Below, piece after piece: positions 27,013 to 35,954 of a DNA stretch of 64,000 nucleotides. Numbering within the stretch: the stretch's first letter is position 1; the number at the start of each line of letters is the position of its first letter. The DNA comes from Bacteroidota bacterium (lineage in GTDB: Bacteria; Bacteroidota; Rhodothermia; Rhodothermales; UBA10348). The position numbers and the translations under genes are program-made. The notes beneath the pieces are model-generated. The model was not told the origin of the DNA, made no database searches, and saw only the letters and a program-made list of their open reading frames with translations. The stretch lies in assembly GCA_029262855.1 (NCBI GenBank), contig JAJCYP010000008.1, positions 1 to 64,000 of the forward strand. The letters are read 5' to 3'.

Positions 27013-27068
27013 TGGGTCAGGCTACGGCCACTGGGTCAGGCGCGGCCACTGGGTCAGGCTACGGCCAC
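27013..27068 (+). repeat. Three tandem 18-19-base repeats at the 3' end of the kinase gene
   Basis: Copies are at 27013-27031, 27032-27049 and 27050-27068, each reading TGGGTCAGGCxxCGGCCAC with small differences. The third copy contains the last codons and stop (TGA) of the histidine kinase on the minus strand; the first two therefore look like duplications of the gene's end into the spacer. Confidence 0.85.
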
Positions 27069-28445
27069 CTCGATGCGGAAGGTGGAGCCCTCACCGGGTC
27101 GCGATGCCAACAGCTCAAGCGACCCGCCATGGTAATCCTCCACGATCCGCTTCGCGAGACTGAGCCCCAGACCCCAGCCTCGTTTTTTGGTACTGTAGCC
27201 AGGCTTGAACACATGCTTCGCATCACGCCGGTCGATGCCTTTTCCGGAATCTGAGACGTCAATTCTGATGCGATCCTCGAACCGACGCGCCAACACCTCG
27301 ATCGACCCATCAGGCGCGTCAATGGCGTCCAGTGCGTTCTTGATCATGTTCTCGATCACCCACTCGAACAACTCGGGATTGAGGTTCGCGTTGAGTCCTT
27401 CAGGGACTTCCGAGGTCAGCGTGATCTTGCGGCCCTGCGTGGGCAGTCTCTGGCGCATATACGTCACGATGGTATCGACGACCGGCTTCACCGGCTGGAC
27501 CTCCAGGCGCGGCAGGGATCCGATGTCGGAGAACCTTGCAGTGACCCGTTCCAAGCGGGCGATGTCCTTCTCGATTTCGCCCAGCGCGGCCCGCTCCCGC
27601 ATGGGTTCGGAATCGGGCATTCGGAGCACCGCCAGCCAGCCCATCAGGCTCGAGATGGGCGTGCCCAGCTGGTGCGCGGCTTCCTTGGCCATACCGACCC
27701 AGAGACTGGTTTGCTCGCTGCGGCGCACGTAGGAGAACGTGAGGTAGCCGATCAGTACGAATAGGGCAACGAATATGAGTTGCACAAACGGAAACCGCCT
27801 CAGGTCCTGGACCAGCTCCGACTCGCCGTAGAGCATGTACTGAACAAACCGGTCCGGCGGTCCACCGTCGAGTGACGGATACGTCAGGTCGATGAGGATG
27901 GGCTCGTGTTGCCCCAGCATGCTCTCCTGAAGCCGTCGAAGTTTAGCGACCGTTCTTGCCGAGTCGGCCCCCGTGAGCCCGGCCAGTGATTCGACTTCAA
28001 TCGGGACGTTCTGCCAGATCACCGGCGTCGTCTTGGTTGAGTCCACGAGAATGGCCGGTATCCCAAACGCATTCGGCTCGAGAAACGCATCCTGGATGAA
28101 GGTCAGGTCGCTGGCTGGAGGCATCCCCATCGCCCAGACCACGGCCCTCCTCAGGTTCGCGAGCTCAGTCGCAGAGAGTGGAATTCCATTGCCGTCGCTC
28201 AGCGTTCCGGCCTGAAGAAACTGATCCAACTCCCTCAGTTCCGGGAGGTACGGATTGTTCGATCCCTGCGCGGCTGCCTTCGGGATCTGCGCGAGCGCCG
28301 TGGCCCAGAGCTGGATGATGGACTGCTCGCGCTCGCGAAGTTGCTCGGCGAGGGAATTCGTGTACCAGAGGGACGCAATTGCGATGCCCCCCGCGAACAC
28401 CACCAGTCCCAACTTCAGGTTTACCGAAAGTCTGTACGCCTTCAT
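27054..28445 (-). CDS. Membrane sensor histidine kinase
   Basis: The 463-residue protein has two membrane helices (about 11-29 and 219-239) enclosing a periplasmic sensor domain of about 190 residues, then a cytoplasmic kinase: His258 in AAHQLGTPISSLMG, N-box ENMIKNALDAI, G1 box DSGKGID and G2 box GWGLGLSLAKRI. It would autophosphorylate and pass phosphate to a response regulator. No response regulator gene is in the window, so its partner is elsewhere. The gene follows purA on the same strand after 79 bases. The GTP rather than RTP after the His is common in some kinase subfamilies. Confidence 0.93.
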   Translation of the reverse strand: MKAYRLSVNLKLGLVVFAGGIAIASLWYTNSLAEQLREREQSIIQLWATALAQIPKAAAQGSNNPYLPELRELDQFLQAGTLSDGNGIPLSATELANLRRAVVWAMGMPPASDLTFIQDAFLEPNAFGIPAILVDSTKTTPVIWQNVPIEVESLAGLTGADSARTVAKLRRLQESMLGQHEPILIDLTYPSLDGGPPDRFVQYMLYGESELVQDLRRFPFVQLIFVALFVLIGYLTFSYVRRSEQTSLWVGMAKEAAHQLGTPISSLMGWLAVLRMPDSEPMRERAALGEIEKDIARLERVTARFSDIGSLPRLEVQPVKPVVDTIVTYMRQRLPTQGRKITLTSEVPEGLNANLNPELFEWVIENMIKNALDAIDAPDGSIEVLARRFEDRIRIDVSDSGKGIDRRDAKHVFKPGYSTKKRGWGLGLSLAKRIVEDYHGGSLELLASRPGEGSTFRIEVAVA

Positions 28446-28524
28446 GCCTTGAGGTAGAATTCAGCCAGGCTCCCGTCCAACACCAGTTGGCAGAGCCGTC
28501 AAAACCGAGATCAACGTATCAAAT

Positions 28525-29817
28525 TCAGGCTGCGACTCCGTCTACTGCGATGGTTTGCGAACGCTTTGGACCCGTAGAAACGTACGAAATCGGCACGTTC
28601 AGGTTTTTTGATACGAAGTCGAGATAGGAGCGTGCGGCCTCAGGCAGCCCATCCAGTGTCTCCACTTGCGTCAGATTCTCACTCCATCCGGGTAGCGTCT
28701 CGTACAGCGGAGACGCCTTCTTGAGTCCCTCCAGGTGGCTGGGGAAACGGGTCGTAACCTTGCCACCCTCGACCTCGTAGCGCGTGGCCGCGCGCACCTG
28801 ATCGAGGCCAGACATGACGTCCAACTTGGTGATCGCGAGCTCTGTGAATCCGTTGATCCGGCTTGTGTAATTGAGCGCAACCAGGTCCAGCCATCCGCAC
28901 CGACGCGGACGTCCTGTGGTAGCTCCGTACTCATGCCCGATGTCCCGCAGATGCTGGCCAACTTCGTCGTCCAGCTCCGTGGGGAACGGCCCATTTCCGA
29001 CACGCGTCGTGTAGGCTTTGACGATGGCGATTATTCGGTTGATGGCTGTCGGAGGAATACCCAGACCCGTGCAGGCCCCGCCTGCGGTGGGGTGACTCGA
29101 TGTCACGAACGGATAGGTACCGAAGTCCACATCGAGCAATGAGCCCTGAGCGCCTTCGGCCAGGATTTCCTTCCCGTCTGCGAGCGCCTCTCCCAGGAGG
29201 GCCGTGGTGTCGGTGACAAAGGGATCGATCAGCTTGTCAAACTCGACGTACTCCTCCACGATGGCTTCAACGTCGAGCTCTTCCTCCTTGTAGACCTCTC
29301 GCAGGATGGCATTCTTCTCCTCGATGTTGAGTCGCAGCTTCTTGCGAAGCACGTCCCGATCCAGAAGATCCACCACGCGGATGCCCGTGCGGGCGAACTT
29401 GTCCACGTAGGCCGGGCCAATGCCCCGCCCCGTCGTCCCGATTGCCCCGGCATCCCGCGCCCGCTCACGCACCTCTTCGATGCGCTTGTGGTACGGCATG
29501 ATCAAATGCGCGTTGTGGGATATGAAGAGCCTGCCGGCCACGTCTATCCCCAACTTCCGGATCATGCGGATCTCTTCCATCAGGGCCACGGGGTCAATCA
29601 CGACACCGTTGCCGATCACGCACTGCGTGCCCTCATGAAAGATGCCGCTGGGCACCAGGTGAAGAACATGGGTCTCGTCGCCAATGCAGATGGTATGTCC
29701 AGCGTTGGCGCCGCCCTGATAGCGGGCCACGATGTCCACCTGCGCGGAAAGCAGGTCGACAATCTTGCCTTTTCCCTCGTCTCCCCACTGGCTCCCGATT
29801 ACTACGGTTACGGGCAT
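28525..29817 (-). CDS. purA: Adenylosuccinate synthetase
   Basis: This enzyme makes adenylosuccinate from IMP, aspartate and GTP, the first committed step to AMP. The 430-residue protein begins with the GTP-binding motif SQWGDEGKGK, followed by GGANAGHT and later TTGRPRRCGW, all family signatures, and is normal length. It lies between the STAS gene and the histidine kinase on the same strand; a terminator-like hairpin separates it from the STAS gene upstream, so it probably has its own promoter in 29818-29880. Confidence 0.97.
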   Translation of the reverse strand: MPVTVVIGSQWGDEGKGKIVDLLSAQVDIVARYQGGANAGHTICIGDETHVLHLVPSGIFHEGTQCVIGNGVVIDPVALMEEIRMIRKLGIDVAGRLFISHNAHLIMPYHKRIEEVRERARDAGAIGTTGRGIGPAYVDKFARTGIRVVDLLDRDVLRKKLRLNIEEKNAILREVYKEEELDVEAIVEEYVEFDKLIDPFVTDTTALLGEALADGKEILAEGAQGSLLDVDFGTYPFVTSSHPTAGGACTGLGIPPTAINRIIAIVKAYTTRVGNGPFPTELDDEVGQHLRDIGHEYGATTGRPRRCGWLDLVALNYTSRINGFTELAITKLDVMSGLDQVRAATRYEVEGGKVTTRFPSHLEGLKKASPLYETLPGWSENLTQVETLDGLPEAARSYLDFVSKNLNVPISYVSTGPKRSQTIAVDGVAA

Positions 29818-29880
29818 TCCTTACTCAACTGCTGTTGGTGATCGGCTAATCGCCACCTGACATGACGCCATTACACACGA

Positions 29881-29908
29881 AAGGCGGCGGGTTGGTGCCC
29901 GCCGCCTT
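29881..29908 (-). terminator. Intrinsic terminator after the STAS gene
   Basis: An 11-base perfect inverted repeat, AAGGCGGCGGG and CCCGCCGCCTT, encloses a 6-base loop, 23 bases past the stop of the STAS gene. Read on the minus strand the second arm ends in TTT, giving a short U-run. It should stop transcription before purA. Confidence 0.85.
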
Positions 29909-29930
29909 CATGTGTTCTTTGGAGGCGAGA

Positions 29931-30272
29931 CTACTCGGCGTAGCTCTCCACGGCCTCCTTAACTGTCTCAAAGTGCTTGAACACCGTGATCAATTTTGTG
30001 ATAACCAGAAGCGACTGAATACGATCGGCCACCTTCGCCAGGCGAAGGTCTCCCCCCGCGTTGCGCATGGTGGTCATGGCGCTGATCAGCATACCCAAAC
30101 CGCTCGAGTTCATGAACTTGACCTTGCCGAGATCAGCGACCACGTTGGTCTTGCCGGCTTCCTTCAGTTCGTGCAGCGTGTCATGGAGTTTGGACCCATC
30201 GGGTCCACCCATCACGTTGCCCTTCAGGGTGATGACGACGCAGTTGTACTGTTCGTCGAGGTTGTAATTCAT
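29931..30272 (-). CDS. STAS-domain anti-sigma-factor antagonist-like protein
   Basis: The 113-residue protein is a single STAS domain, as in SpoIIAA/RsbV. The phosphorylation site segment reads KFMNSSGLGML, with the likely regulatory Ser at about 56; the preceding Asn replaces the usual Asp, which is frequent in this group. Such proteins bind anti-sigma kinases or act as switch modules. The start follows an AAGGA site by six bases. No partner kinase or phosphatase is adjacent; secF lies upstream on the same strand. Confidence 0.9.
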   Translation of the reverse strand: MNYNLDEQYNCVVITLKGNVMGGPDGSKLHDTLHELKEAGKTNVVADLGKVKFMNSSGLGMLISAMTTMRNAGGDLRLAKVADRIQSLLVITKLITVFKHFETVKEAVESYAE

Positions 30273-30323
30273 GTGGATCCTTGCAGTGGGGTGAATAGGC
30301 GTGCTCCCGAGGGTCCGGCGCAG

Positions 30324-31238
30324 TTACTTCCGCGTCGGCTTTCCAAAGCGGTCCCGCAACTCGACTACCACGGGCGAGGCCACGTAGATGGACGAGTACG
30401 TTCCGATCAGGATTCCAATAATCAGCGCGAAAGCAAAGCCGCGAAGGACCTCGCCGCCGAATATAAACAGGACCATAACCACGAGCAATGTGGTGCTCGA
30501 AGTGATGATGGTCCGGCTCAGCGTGTTGTTGATGGACTTGTTCACAACCTTGTGGTAGTTCTCGGTCTTGAACAGCCCCGTGTACTCCCGTATTCGGTCA
30601 AAAACAACCACCGTGTCATTCAGGGAGTACCCGACAATCGTCAGGAACGCCGCGATGATGGTCTGGTCAATCTGAAGCGAGAACGGCAGGAACCCGTGCA
30701 GTGCCGAGAAGACCCCCAGGGTGATGATGACGTCGTGAAAGAGGGCAGCAACGGCCCCGACACCAAAGCGCCACTCAAACCGGAGCAGGATGTACACGAA
30801 GATGACCAGAAGGGAGCCGAACACTGAGTAGAGGGCTCCTCGCTTCAGATCCTGGGCAAACCGCGGCCCGACAATGTCGGTCTTCAGGACGGTAGGATTC
30901 GAATCCGGGTAAAGCGACCGGAAGGCGTCGATAATTTGGCCTTGAACGGCCGTGATGCTCTCGTTCGGCAGGGTCCGAACCAGCAGGGCATTCGTACCGA
31001 AGGTCTTCACTTCCGGCTCCGTCCCGAGAATACCTCCGAGCCCGGAGCGGACCTCGGTGGCGTCGAGGGGGTTGTCCGTCTGAATGACGAACTCCATTCC
31101 TCCCTGGAAATCGATACCCATTTCCAGGCCGTGAATGGCCAGGCTGGCAAAGCTGGCCAGCAGCAGGATCCCCGAGATAATGTATCCCTTCGTCCTGCTC
31201 TCTACGAACGCGAAGTTCGCATTTTCAAAAATACGCAT
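30324..31238 (-). CDS. secF: Protein translocase subunit SecF
   Basis: SecF works with SecD in the inner membrane, using the proton gradient to complete protein export. The 304-residue protein has the first helix, periplasmic P4-like domain beginning GIDFQGGMEFVI, and the five-helix C-terminal bundle with GYSLNDTVVVFDRIRE, a family signature. It lies 37 bases downstream of secD. Confidence 0.96.
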   Translation of the reverse strand: MRIFENANFAFVESRTKGYIISGILLLASFASLAIHGLEMGIDFQGGMEFVIQTDNPLDATEVRSGLGGILGTEPEVKTFGTNALLVRTLPNESITAVQGQIIDAFRSLYPDSNPTVLKTDIVGPRFAQDLKRGALYSVFGSLLVIFVYILLRFEWRFGVGAVAALFHDVIITLGVFSALHGFLPFSLQIDQTIIAAFLTIVGYSLNDTVVVFDRIREYTGLFKTENYHKVVNKSINNTLSRTIITSSTTLLVVMVLFIFGGEVLRGFAFALIIGILIGTYSSIYVASPVVVELRDRFGKPTRK

Positions 31239-31275
31239 GACTTGGTGTTTTAGTCGTGTTTGTTGATGGCGCCGA

Positions 31276-33126
31276 TCAGCCGTAGCTGACGGTCATTCGC
31301 CGATCAATCACGAGGTAATCGAAGATGATGCGTGTGAACACGATGGCCGTGAACATGGACGACAGGATTCCAGCCATCAGTGTCACGGCAAAACCCTGGA
31401 TGGGGCCGATACCGAACGAGTACAGAATCACTCCCACGAAGAACGTGGTGATATTCGCATCGAAAATGGCGGACAGGGCCTTAGAATACCCGCCCTGTAT
31501 GGCCGCCTTCAGGGTTCGACCCGTGCTTTGCTCTTCCCTGATTCGTTCGAAGATCAGCACGTTGGCATCGACGGCCATACCGATGGTGAGCACGATTCCC
31601 GCAATTCCGGGAAGCGTCAGGGTGGCGTTGAAGCCAGCCAGGATGCCCAGGACAAAGATCAGGTTCAGCACCAGCGCCAGATTCGCTACTACACCGCCCG
31701 TGCGGTAGTACATCATCATGAACAGCGCCACCAGAATGAGTCCGAGAATCACCGAGTTGAGTCCGGCGCTAATCGAGGCCGCACCGAGGCTCGGTCCGAC
31801 CGTGCGTTCCTGGATGATCTCGACCGGCGCCGGCAAGGCGCCAGACTTGAGGACCGTCACGATATCCTGGGCCTCGTTCCTCGAGTCCAGTCCCGAAATG
31901 TTCGAGCGGCCGCCTGTGATGCGTTGCTCAACGACCGGGTACGAATACACGACGTTGTCCAGCACGATGGCCACGTTACGGCCCACGTTCGCTCCGGTGA
32001 GGCGCGCCCACGTGCGGGAGCCTTCGGAGTTCATCGTCATGGTGACTTCGGGCACGTTCGTGAACTGGTCAAAGTCCACCCGGGCGTCGGTGATCGTCTC
32101 GCCTCCCAGTTCCACTTCGCCGCGGACACCCAGCAGATCGAAGACCTCAAAGCCTTCCTCTGTGGTGCCGATCGGGGAAGATGTGTACATCAGGGACACG
32201 CCCTGAGGCAGGAAGTCGCGGACCCTCGAGTCCTTCAGGAGTTGTGTGACGGCGCTCGTGTCCTGCTCGGAAACACGGCCGAAGGTCACGCCCTGCCCGA
32301 CGGGCTGCATCACATCAAGCAGTCTGTTCGTCGGTCCGGTTTCACCCTGTGCCAGCAACTGATCCACGCCCAGCGTGGTGTCGGCCGCGGCCGCGTCGGT
32401 CGTATCAACCTCCGGCTCGTAGTACTGGATGATAGACTGAAGCGACCGGGTCAACTCGGCCGGATCTCCCATCAGGCGAAACTCCAGGCGAGCCGTTCCG
32501 CGGAGGAGACCGCGAATACGTTCTTCGTCATCGATGCCGGGAAGCTCGACGACAATCCGCCGGGTCCCCTGCTTCTGGATGGAAGGCTCGGTCACGCCGT
32601 ACCGGTCAACGCGATCACGAATGATCTCGATGGCGCGGTCGACGGCCTCGCTGGCTTCGGTGCGCAGGTACGTCGCCACCTCATCGTTCGAGGAGCGGCG
32701 GGTGATCCCGAGATCGTCATTCCGGAAGTACCGCGATAGGCGGCCTTCGCTATCGCGTGCCTCGAACTCCGAGACAAACGCATCAATGATGGGTGTGCCC
32801 TCGGTATCAGCCTGTCTGCGGGCCTCCGCCAACACCTCGTCAAAGGTGGCGTCGGTGTCGGTGGCCAGTTCCCTGATAAGGGCTTCGACGCGGACCTCGA
32901 GGGTCACGTGCATGCCACCCAGAAGGTCAAGCCCAAGCTTGAGGGCCTTCTCGCGAACCTGGCGGATGTGGGCCAGGTTTTCCTGTTCGTAGTCGACCCG
33001 CTCCTCTTCTGTGAGCGAGTCCATTTCCCGGTTAATGAGGTAATTCTGGACGGACGGGTACAGGTAGTAGCCGGAGAGCGCCAGAAAAAATCCGATCAAG
33101 AAGATCTTGAATCCGTTTCCCTGCAT
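31276..33126 (-). CDS. secD: Protein translocase subunit SecD
   Basis: The 616-residue protein has an N-terminal helix, the LGLDLLGGMHVTLEV motif, a large periplasmic P1 domain and a C-terminal six-helix bundle including AVDANVLIFERIREE, all typical of SecD. Many Bacteroidota encode SecD and SecF as one fused protein; here they are separate genes in the same operon, with secD first. Confidence 0.96.
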   Translation of the reverse strand: MQGNGFKIFLIGFFLALSGYYLYPSVQNYLINREMDSLTEEERVDYEQENLAHIRQVREKALKLGLDLLGGMHVTLEVRVEALIRELATDTDATFDEVLAEARRQADTEGTPIIDAFVSEFEARDSEGRLSRYFRNDDLGITRRSSNDEVATYLRTEASEAVDRAIEIIRDRVDRYGVTEPSIQKQGTRRIVVELPGIDDEERIRGLLRGTARLEFRLMGDPAELTRSLQSIIQYYEPEVDTTDAAAADTTLGVDQLLAQGETGPTNRLLDVMQPVGQGVTFGRVSEQDTSAVTQLLKDSRVRDFLPQGVSLMYTSSPIGTTEEGFEVFDLLGVRGEVELGGETITDARVDFDQFTNVPEVTMTMNSEGSRTWARLTGANVGRNVAIVLDNVVYSYPVVEQRITGGRSNISGLDSRNEAQDIVTVLKSGALPAPVEIIQERTVGPSLGAASISAGLNSVILGLILVALFMMMYYRTGGVVANLALVLNLIFVLGILAGFNATLTLPGIAGIVLTIGMAVDANVLIFERIREEQSTGRTLKAAIQGGYSKALSAIFDANITTFFVGVILYSFGIGPIQGFAVTLMAGILSSMFTAIVFTRIIFDYLVIDRRMTVSYG

Positions 33127-33298
33127 GGGTCTGATGATGCTGGGTTAGTCGAAAAGAAACGCACGACGGTGCGTTCGAGAGAGCCCCTGAGGGGCAGGAA
33201 TGCAACAGGCGGGCGCACAGGCAGACGGTCTTGCGATGCCGATCTGCCCGATGTTACCGGGGCGGCCGTGCCGACCCTCGGAGACGCGCGCGAGGCGA

Positions 33299-33817
33299 CT
33301 AGGGCCCGAGCGCCTGGATCGAGGTCTGCAGGCCGAATGCGCTCAAGAAAGCCGGCGCATGGGGGCAGAGGGTTCCGGGAGTCAGCGGCAGACTGATGTC
33401 TGCGCCGGAGGAAAGGGGTGTGCGGGAGGCGAGAAGCCAGGCTCCCTGATCGCCTCCGGTCAGACGTGTCGTTGCGAGCGGCTCCTTGGGAGACAGGGCA
33501 CGAAGGTCGGCGAGGATGAGGGCAAGCAGATCGTCCGCCGACGCAAGTTGCGGGCCGCCGGTATCGAACAGGGTAAGTGCCCGCCCCAGCTCTCCTTCCG
33601 AGTCCAGGATCCGGACGAAGTCCCGCACGAATGACTCCAGTGAGCCGTGGCGTGCTCTGGCAGCCTGCTCCAGCGCTTCTTCCAGCGCTTCGTGGCTGCC
33701 CGTTACTCCACGATCCAGAAGCCACTCTCCGTACTCGGCTCCGGAACGAACTTCCGCGACCGCTGCCAGCGGCTGCACCAGCAGCTGCATCATGGCGAAC
33801 AGGCAGACCCATATCAC
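33299..33817 (-). CDS. Exported protein of unknown function
   Basis: About 172 residues. A signal peptide (MIWVCLFAMMQLLVQPLAAVAEV) precedes a helical, acidic domain with no motif I recognise (EEALEQAARARHGSLESFV, DLLALILADLRAL). The start is uncertain: GTG at 33817 follows an AGGAGG by 16 bases, further than usual, and a TTG at 33871 is an alternative; the rest of the longer open frame looks non-coding. It lies upstream of secD on the same strand and is divergent from ctaA. A conserved role in export is only suggested by position. Confidence 0.5.
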   Translation of the reverse strand: MIWVCLFAMMQLLVQPLAAVAEVRSGAEYGEWLLDRGVTGSHEALEEALEQAARARHGSLESFVRDFVRILDSEGELGRALTLFDTGGPQLASADDLLALILADLRALSPKEPLATTRLTGGDQGAWLLASRTPLSSGADISLPLTPGTLCPHAPAFLSAFGLQTSIQALGP

Positions 33818-34104
33818 AAAACGCGATATTCGGCCTCCTGGGGCGGAAACGGAGCGAAACGAGTGTAGCAAGTAGAGCGTGCGGGAGTGGCTGGCGGAAC
33901 CGGGCCCTTTCAGCCCATCAATATACGTTCCGTTCCCATTTTGGCGAAGATTGTTGAGTGATATCTGACCGGAAACGCAGCGTTCCGCACGGGCTGCGTA
34001 CTGGTTTGGCGCTGATTTCTCACATCGTCGGGAAACGATGACGATTTTATGGGTCAAAAGGCACCTCCCTTCCGGCCTGCCCTCCACCCGGCCCCCGCAC
34101 CATC

Positions 34105-34983
34105 ATGCGCGCTCGCTTCCGATTCACGCTTGTAACCATTGCCGCCGCGGTTGGCCTGCTCGCCTGGGGCGCCTTCGTCACGTCCATCGACGCCGGGCTG
34201 GCGGTTCCGGACTGGCCTTCGTCCTTCGATTCGTACGACCCGTTCAATCCCTGGCCGAATTGGTGGGAGGTGACGCCCATTCTTGCCGAACACGGACACA
34301 GGCTGGCCGGAGCCCTGGTGGGATTCCTGACGCTCATTCTTGCCTTCTGGACGTGGAAAGCCGATGATCGTGTTTGGATGCGGCGATTGGGATTCGGGGC
34401 CCTGGCGCTTGTCATTTTCCAGGGCCTCCTCGGCGGTCTCCGTGTGGTTTGGGTGTCTCTTGACCTGGCCGTTGTTCACGCCTGCGTGGCCCAGCTCTTC
34501 TTTGCCCTACTTGCGTCCATGGCGCTGTTTACCTCCGGGAAATGGAAAGACCCCGGTGCCCCGCCTGAACTCGCGATGAAGCAGGCGGGCTGGTTGGCCG
34601 CCGGTGCCGTCTTTGTCCAGATCATTCTGGGCGCCCTGCTTCGTCACCCGGGGACGGGCATTGATCCCTTGCTGGCGGGGCTTCACATAGGCTGGGCCTT
34701 CGTGGCGTTGCTCATGGTGTACCTGCATGTCCGTGTCCTGGCCTCGGCGCCCGCACTGCGCAATCTGGGGCGCGCGATCATGGGAATCGTGACTCTGCAA
34801 ATCACACTCGGGTTTGTCGCCTATTTTGTGCTGCTCGACGAGGCGGGAGTCCTTCAACCCAGCAATCTGCAGGTGGTCATCAACTCGCTACACCTTATTG
34901 TGGGAGCGGCGCTGTTCGCCACGAACGTCGTCGGTGCGCTCGCCACCAGGCGCGCCTACTCTCCTATCGCTTCAGGCGCTTGA
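34105..34983 (+). CDS. ctaA: Heme A synthase (CtaA/Cox15 family)
   Basis: This integral membrane enzyme oxidises the methyl group of heme O to make heme A for cytochrome c oxidase. The 292-residue protein has about eight membrane helices with the conserved heme-ligand histidines in EHGHRLAG, VVHACVAQ, GLHIGWAF and SLHLIVGA, found in pairs as in the family. The next gene makes its substrate and overlaps by four bases (TTGA), so they are translationally coupled. Confidence 0.94.
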   Translation: MRARFRFTLVTIAAAVGLLAWGAFVTSIDAGLAVPDWPSSFDSYDPFNPWPNWWEVTPILAEHGHRLAGALVGFLTLILAFWTWKADDRVWMRRLGFGALALVIFQGLLGGLRVVWVSLDLAVVHACVAQLFFALLASMALFTSGKWKDPGAPPELAMKQAGWLAAGAVFVQIILGALLRHPGTGIDPLLAGLHIGWAFVALLMVYLHVRVLASAPALRNLGRAIMGIVTLQITLGFVAYFVLLDEAGVLQPSNLQVVINSLHLIVGAALFATNVVGALATRRAYSPIASGA

Positions 34984-35924
34984 ACCGTAATTCAATTCAT
35001 TCCCCCGCTGTCTCCGCGACCGCAACGTCGGTGGCGGAGAGTCCCGCGGTGCCCCTGCGCGCGGCGTGGAAGGACTGGATCGAACTGACGAAGCCCGAGA
35101 TTTCCTTTCTCGTCGGGATATCCACCGTTGCCGGTTTCATGCTGGGCGGAACGGGCGGCGTGGCCTGGGCCACGCTGGGCTGGGCGGTGCTGGGTGTGAC
35201 GCTTGCGTCGGCCGGCGGCTGCGCCCTGAATCACTATCTGGAGCGGGACCTCGACACGCAGATGAAGCGGACGGCCTCGCGGCCCCTCCCTTCGGGACGA
35301 ATCGAGCCCACGCACGCCGCGTGGTTCGGCACTGCGCTGGTGGCTGCCGGTGTCTGCATTCTGTGTCCTCTCACGAATCCGCTCACAGGCATCATGGCGG
35401 GCGGCACGGTTGCGCTGTACCTGTTCGTCTATACCCCCATGAAGCGCTACACGTCGCTCAACACGTTTGTGGGGACGATTCCGGGGGCATTGCCCGCCCT
35501 CGGCGGGTACACGGCTGCCACCGGCACGTTCGGCGCCTCAGGATGGGTGATGTTTGCCATTCTGGTATGCTGGCAGATTCCGCACTTCTACGCGCTCGCG
35601 TGGATGTACCGCACAGACTATGCCCGCGGGGGGCATCAGATGTTGTCGGTCACCCGGCCTGACGGCAAGGCCCTGCTGACCAATGTCGTGGTCTTCACCG
35701 CGTTGATGATTGGCGCCTCCCTTCTCCCGTTCTGGCTGGGATCGGGCAGCGTCCTTTACCTGGCCGGAGCGGCCCTTCTTGGTCTTGCCTTTTCCAGGTC
35801 GGTCTACCGGTTTGGGATCCTGATGACCAACGCATCAGCCAGGCAGCTTCTCAAGGCAACGGTCTACTACATCCCGGCGCTCGTCCTGCTCATTGTCCTC
35901 GATCGACTGCTGATCCTGGCCTGA
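34980..35924 (+). CDS. ctaB: Protoheme IX farnesyltransferase (heme O synthase)
   Basis: This membrane UbiA-family prenyltransferase attaches a farnesyl group to heme B to form heme O. The 314-residue protein carries ELTKPE near the N-terminus and the Asp-rich motif NHYLERDLDTQMKRTASRPL, then a second motif YRTDYARGG, and about nine helices. It starts with a TTG overlapping the ctaA stop. Together the genes show that the organism makes an A-type heme oxidase; no oxidase structural genes are in the window. Confidence 0.95.
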   Translation: MNRNSIHSPAVSATATSVAESPAVPLRAAWKDWIELTKPEISFLVGISTVAGFMLGGTGGVAWATLGWAVLGVTLASAGGCALNHYLERDLDTQMKRTASRPLPSGRIEPTHAAWFGTALVAAGVCILCPLTNPLTGIMAGGTVALYLFVYTPMKRYTSLNTFVGTIPGALPALGGYTAATGTFGASGWVMFAILVCWQIPHFYALAWMYRTDYARGGHQMLSVTRPDGKALLTNVVVFTALMIGASLLPFWLGSGSVLYLAGAALLGLAFSRSVYRFGILMTNASARQLLKATVYYIPALVLLIVLDRLLILA

Positions 35925-35954
35925 GCGACCCCGGCCACCGCCTCTACGTCCATC

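Noticed and set aside
29862-30827. 321-codon plus-strand open frame opposite the STAS and secF genes
   Set aside because: It crosses a terminator and two confirmed genes; shadow composition.
31528-32739. 403-codon plus-strand open frame opposite secD
   Set aside because: Shadow of secD; His/Arg-rich with no family features.
33183-33195. GCCCC-TGA-GGGGC inverted repeat upstream of secD as a terminator
   Set aside because: The five-base stem lacks a following T-run on either strand and is too weak to call.
34049-34061. 13-base match ATGGGTCAAAAGG also at 94-106
   Set aside because: Exact matches of this length are expected by chance in a 64-kb window and the contexts differ.
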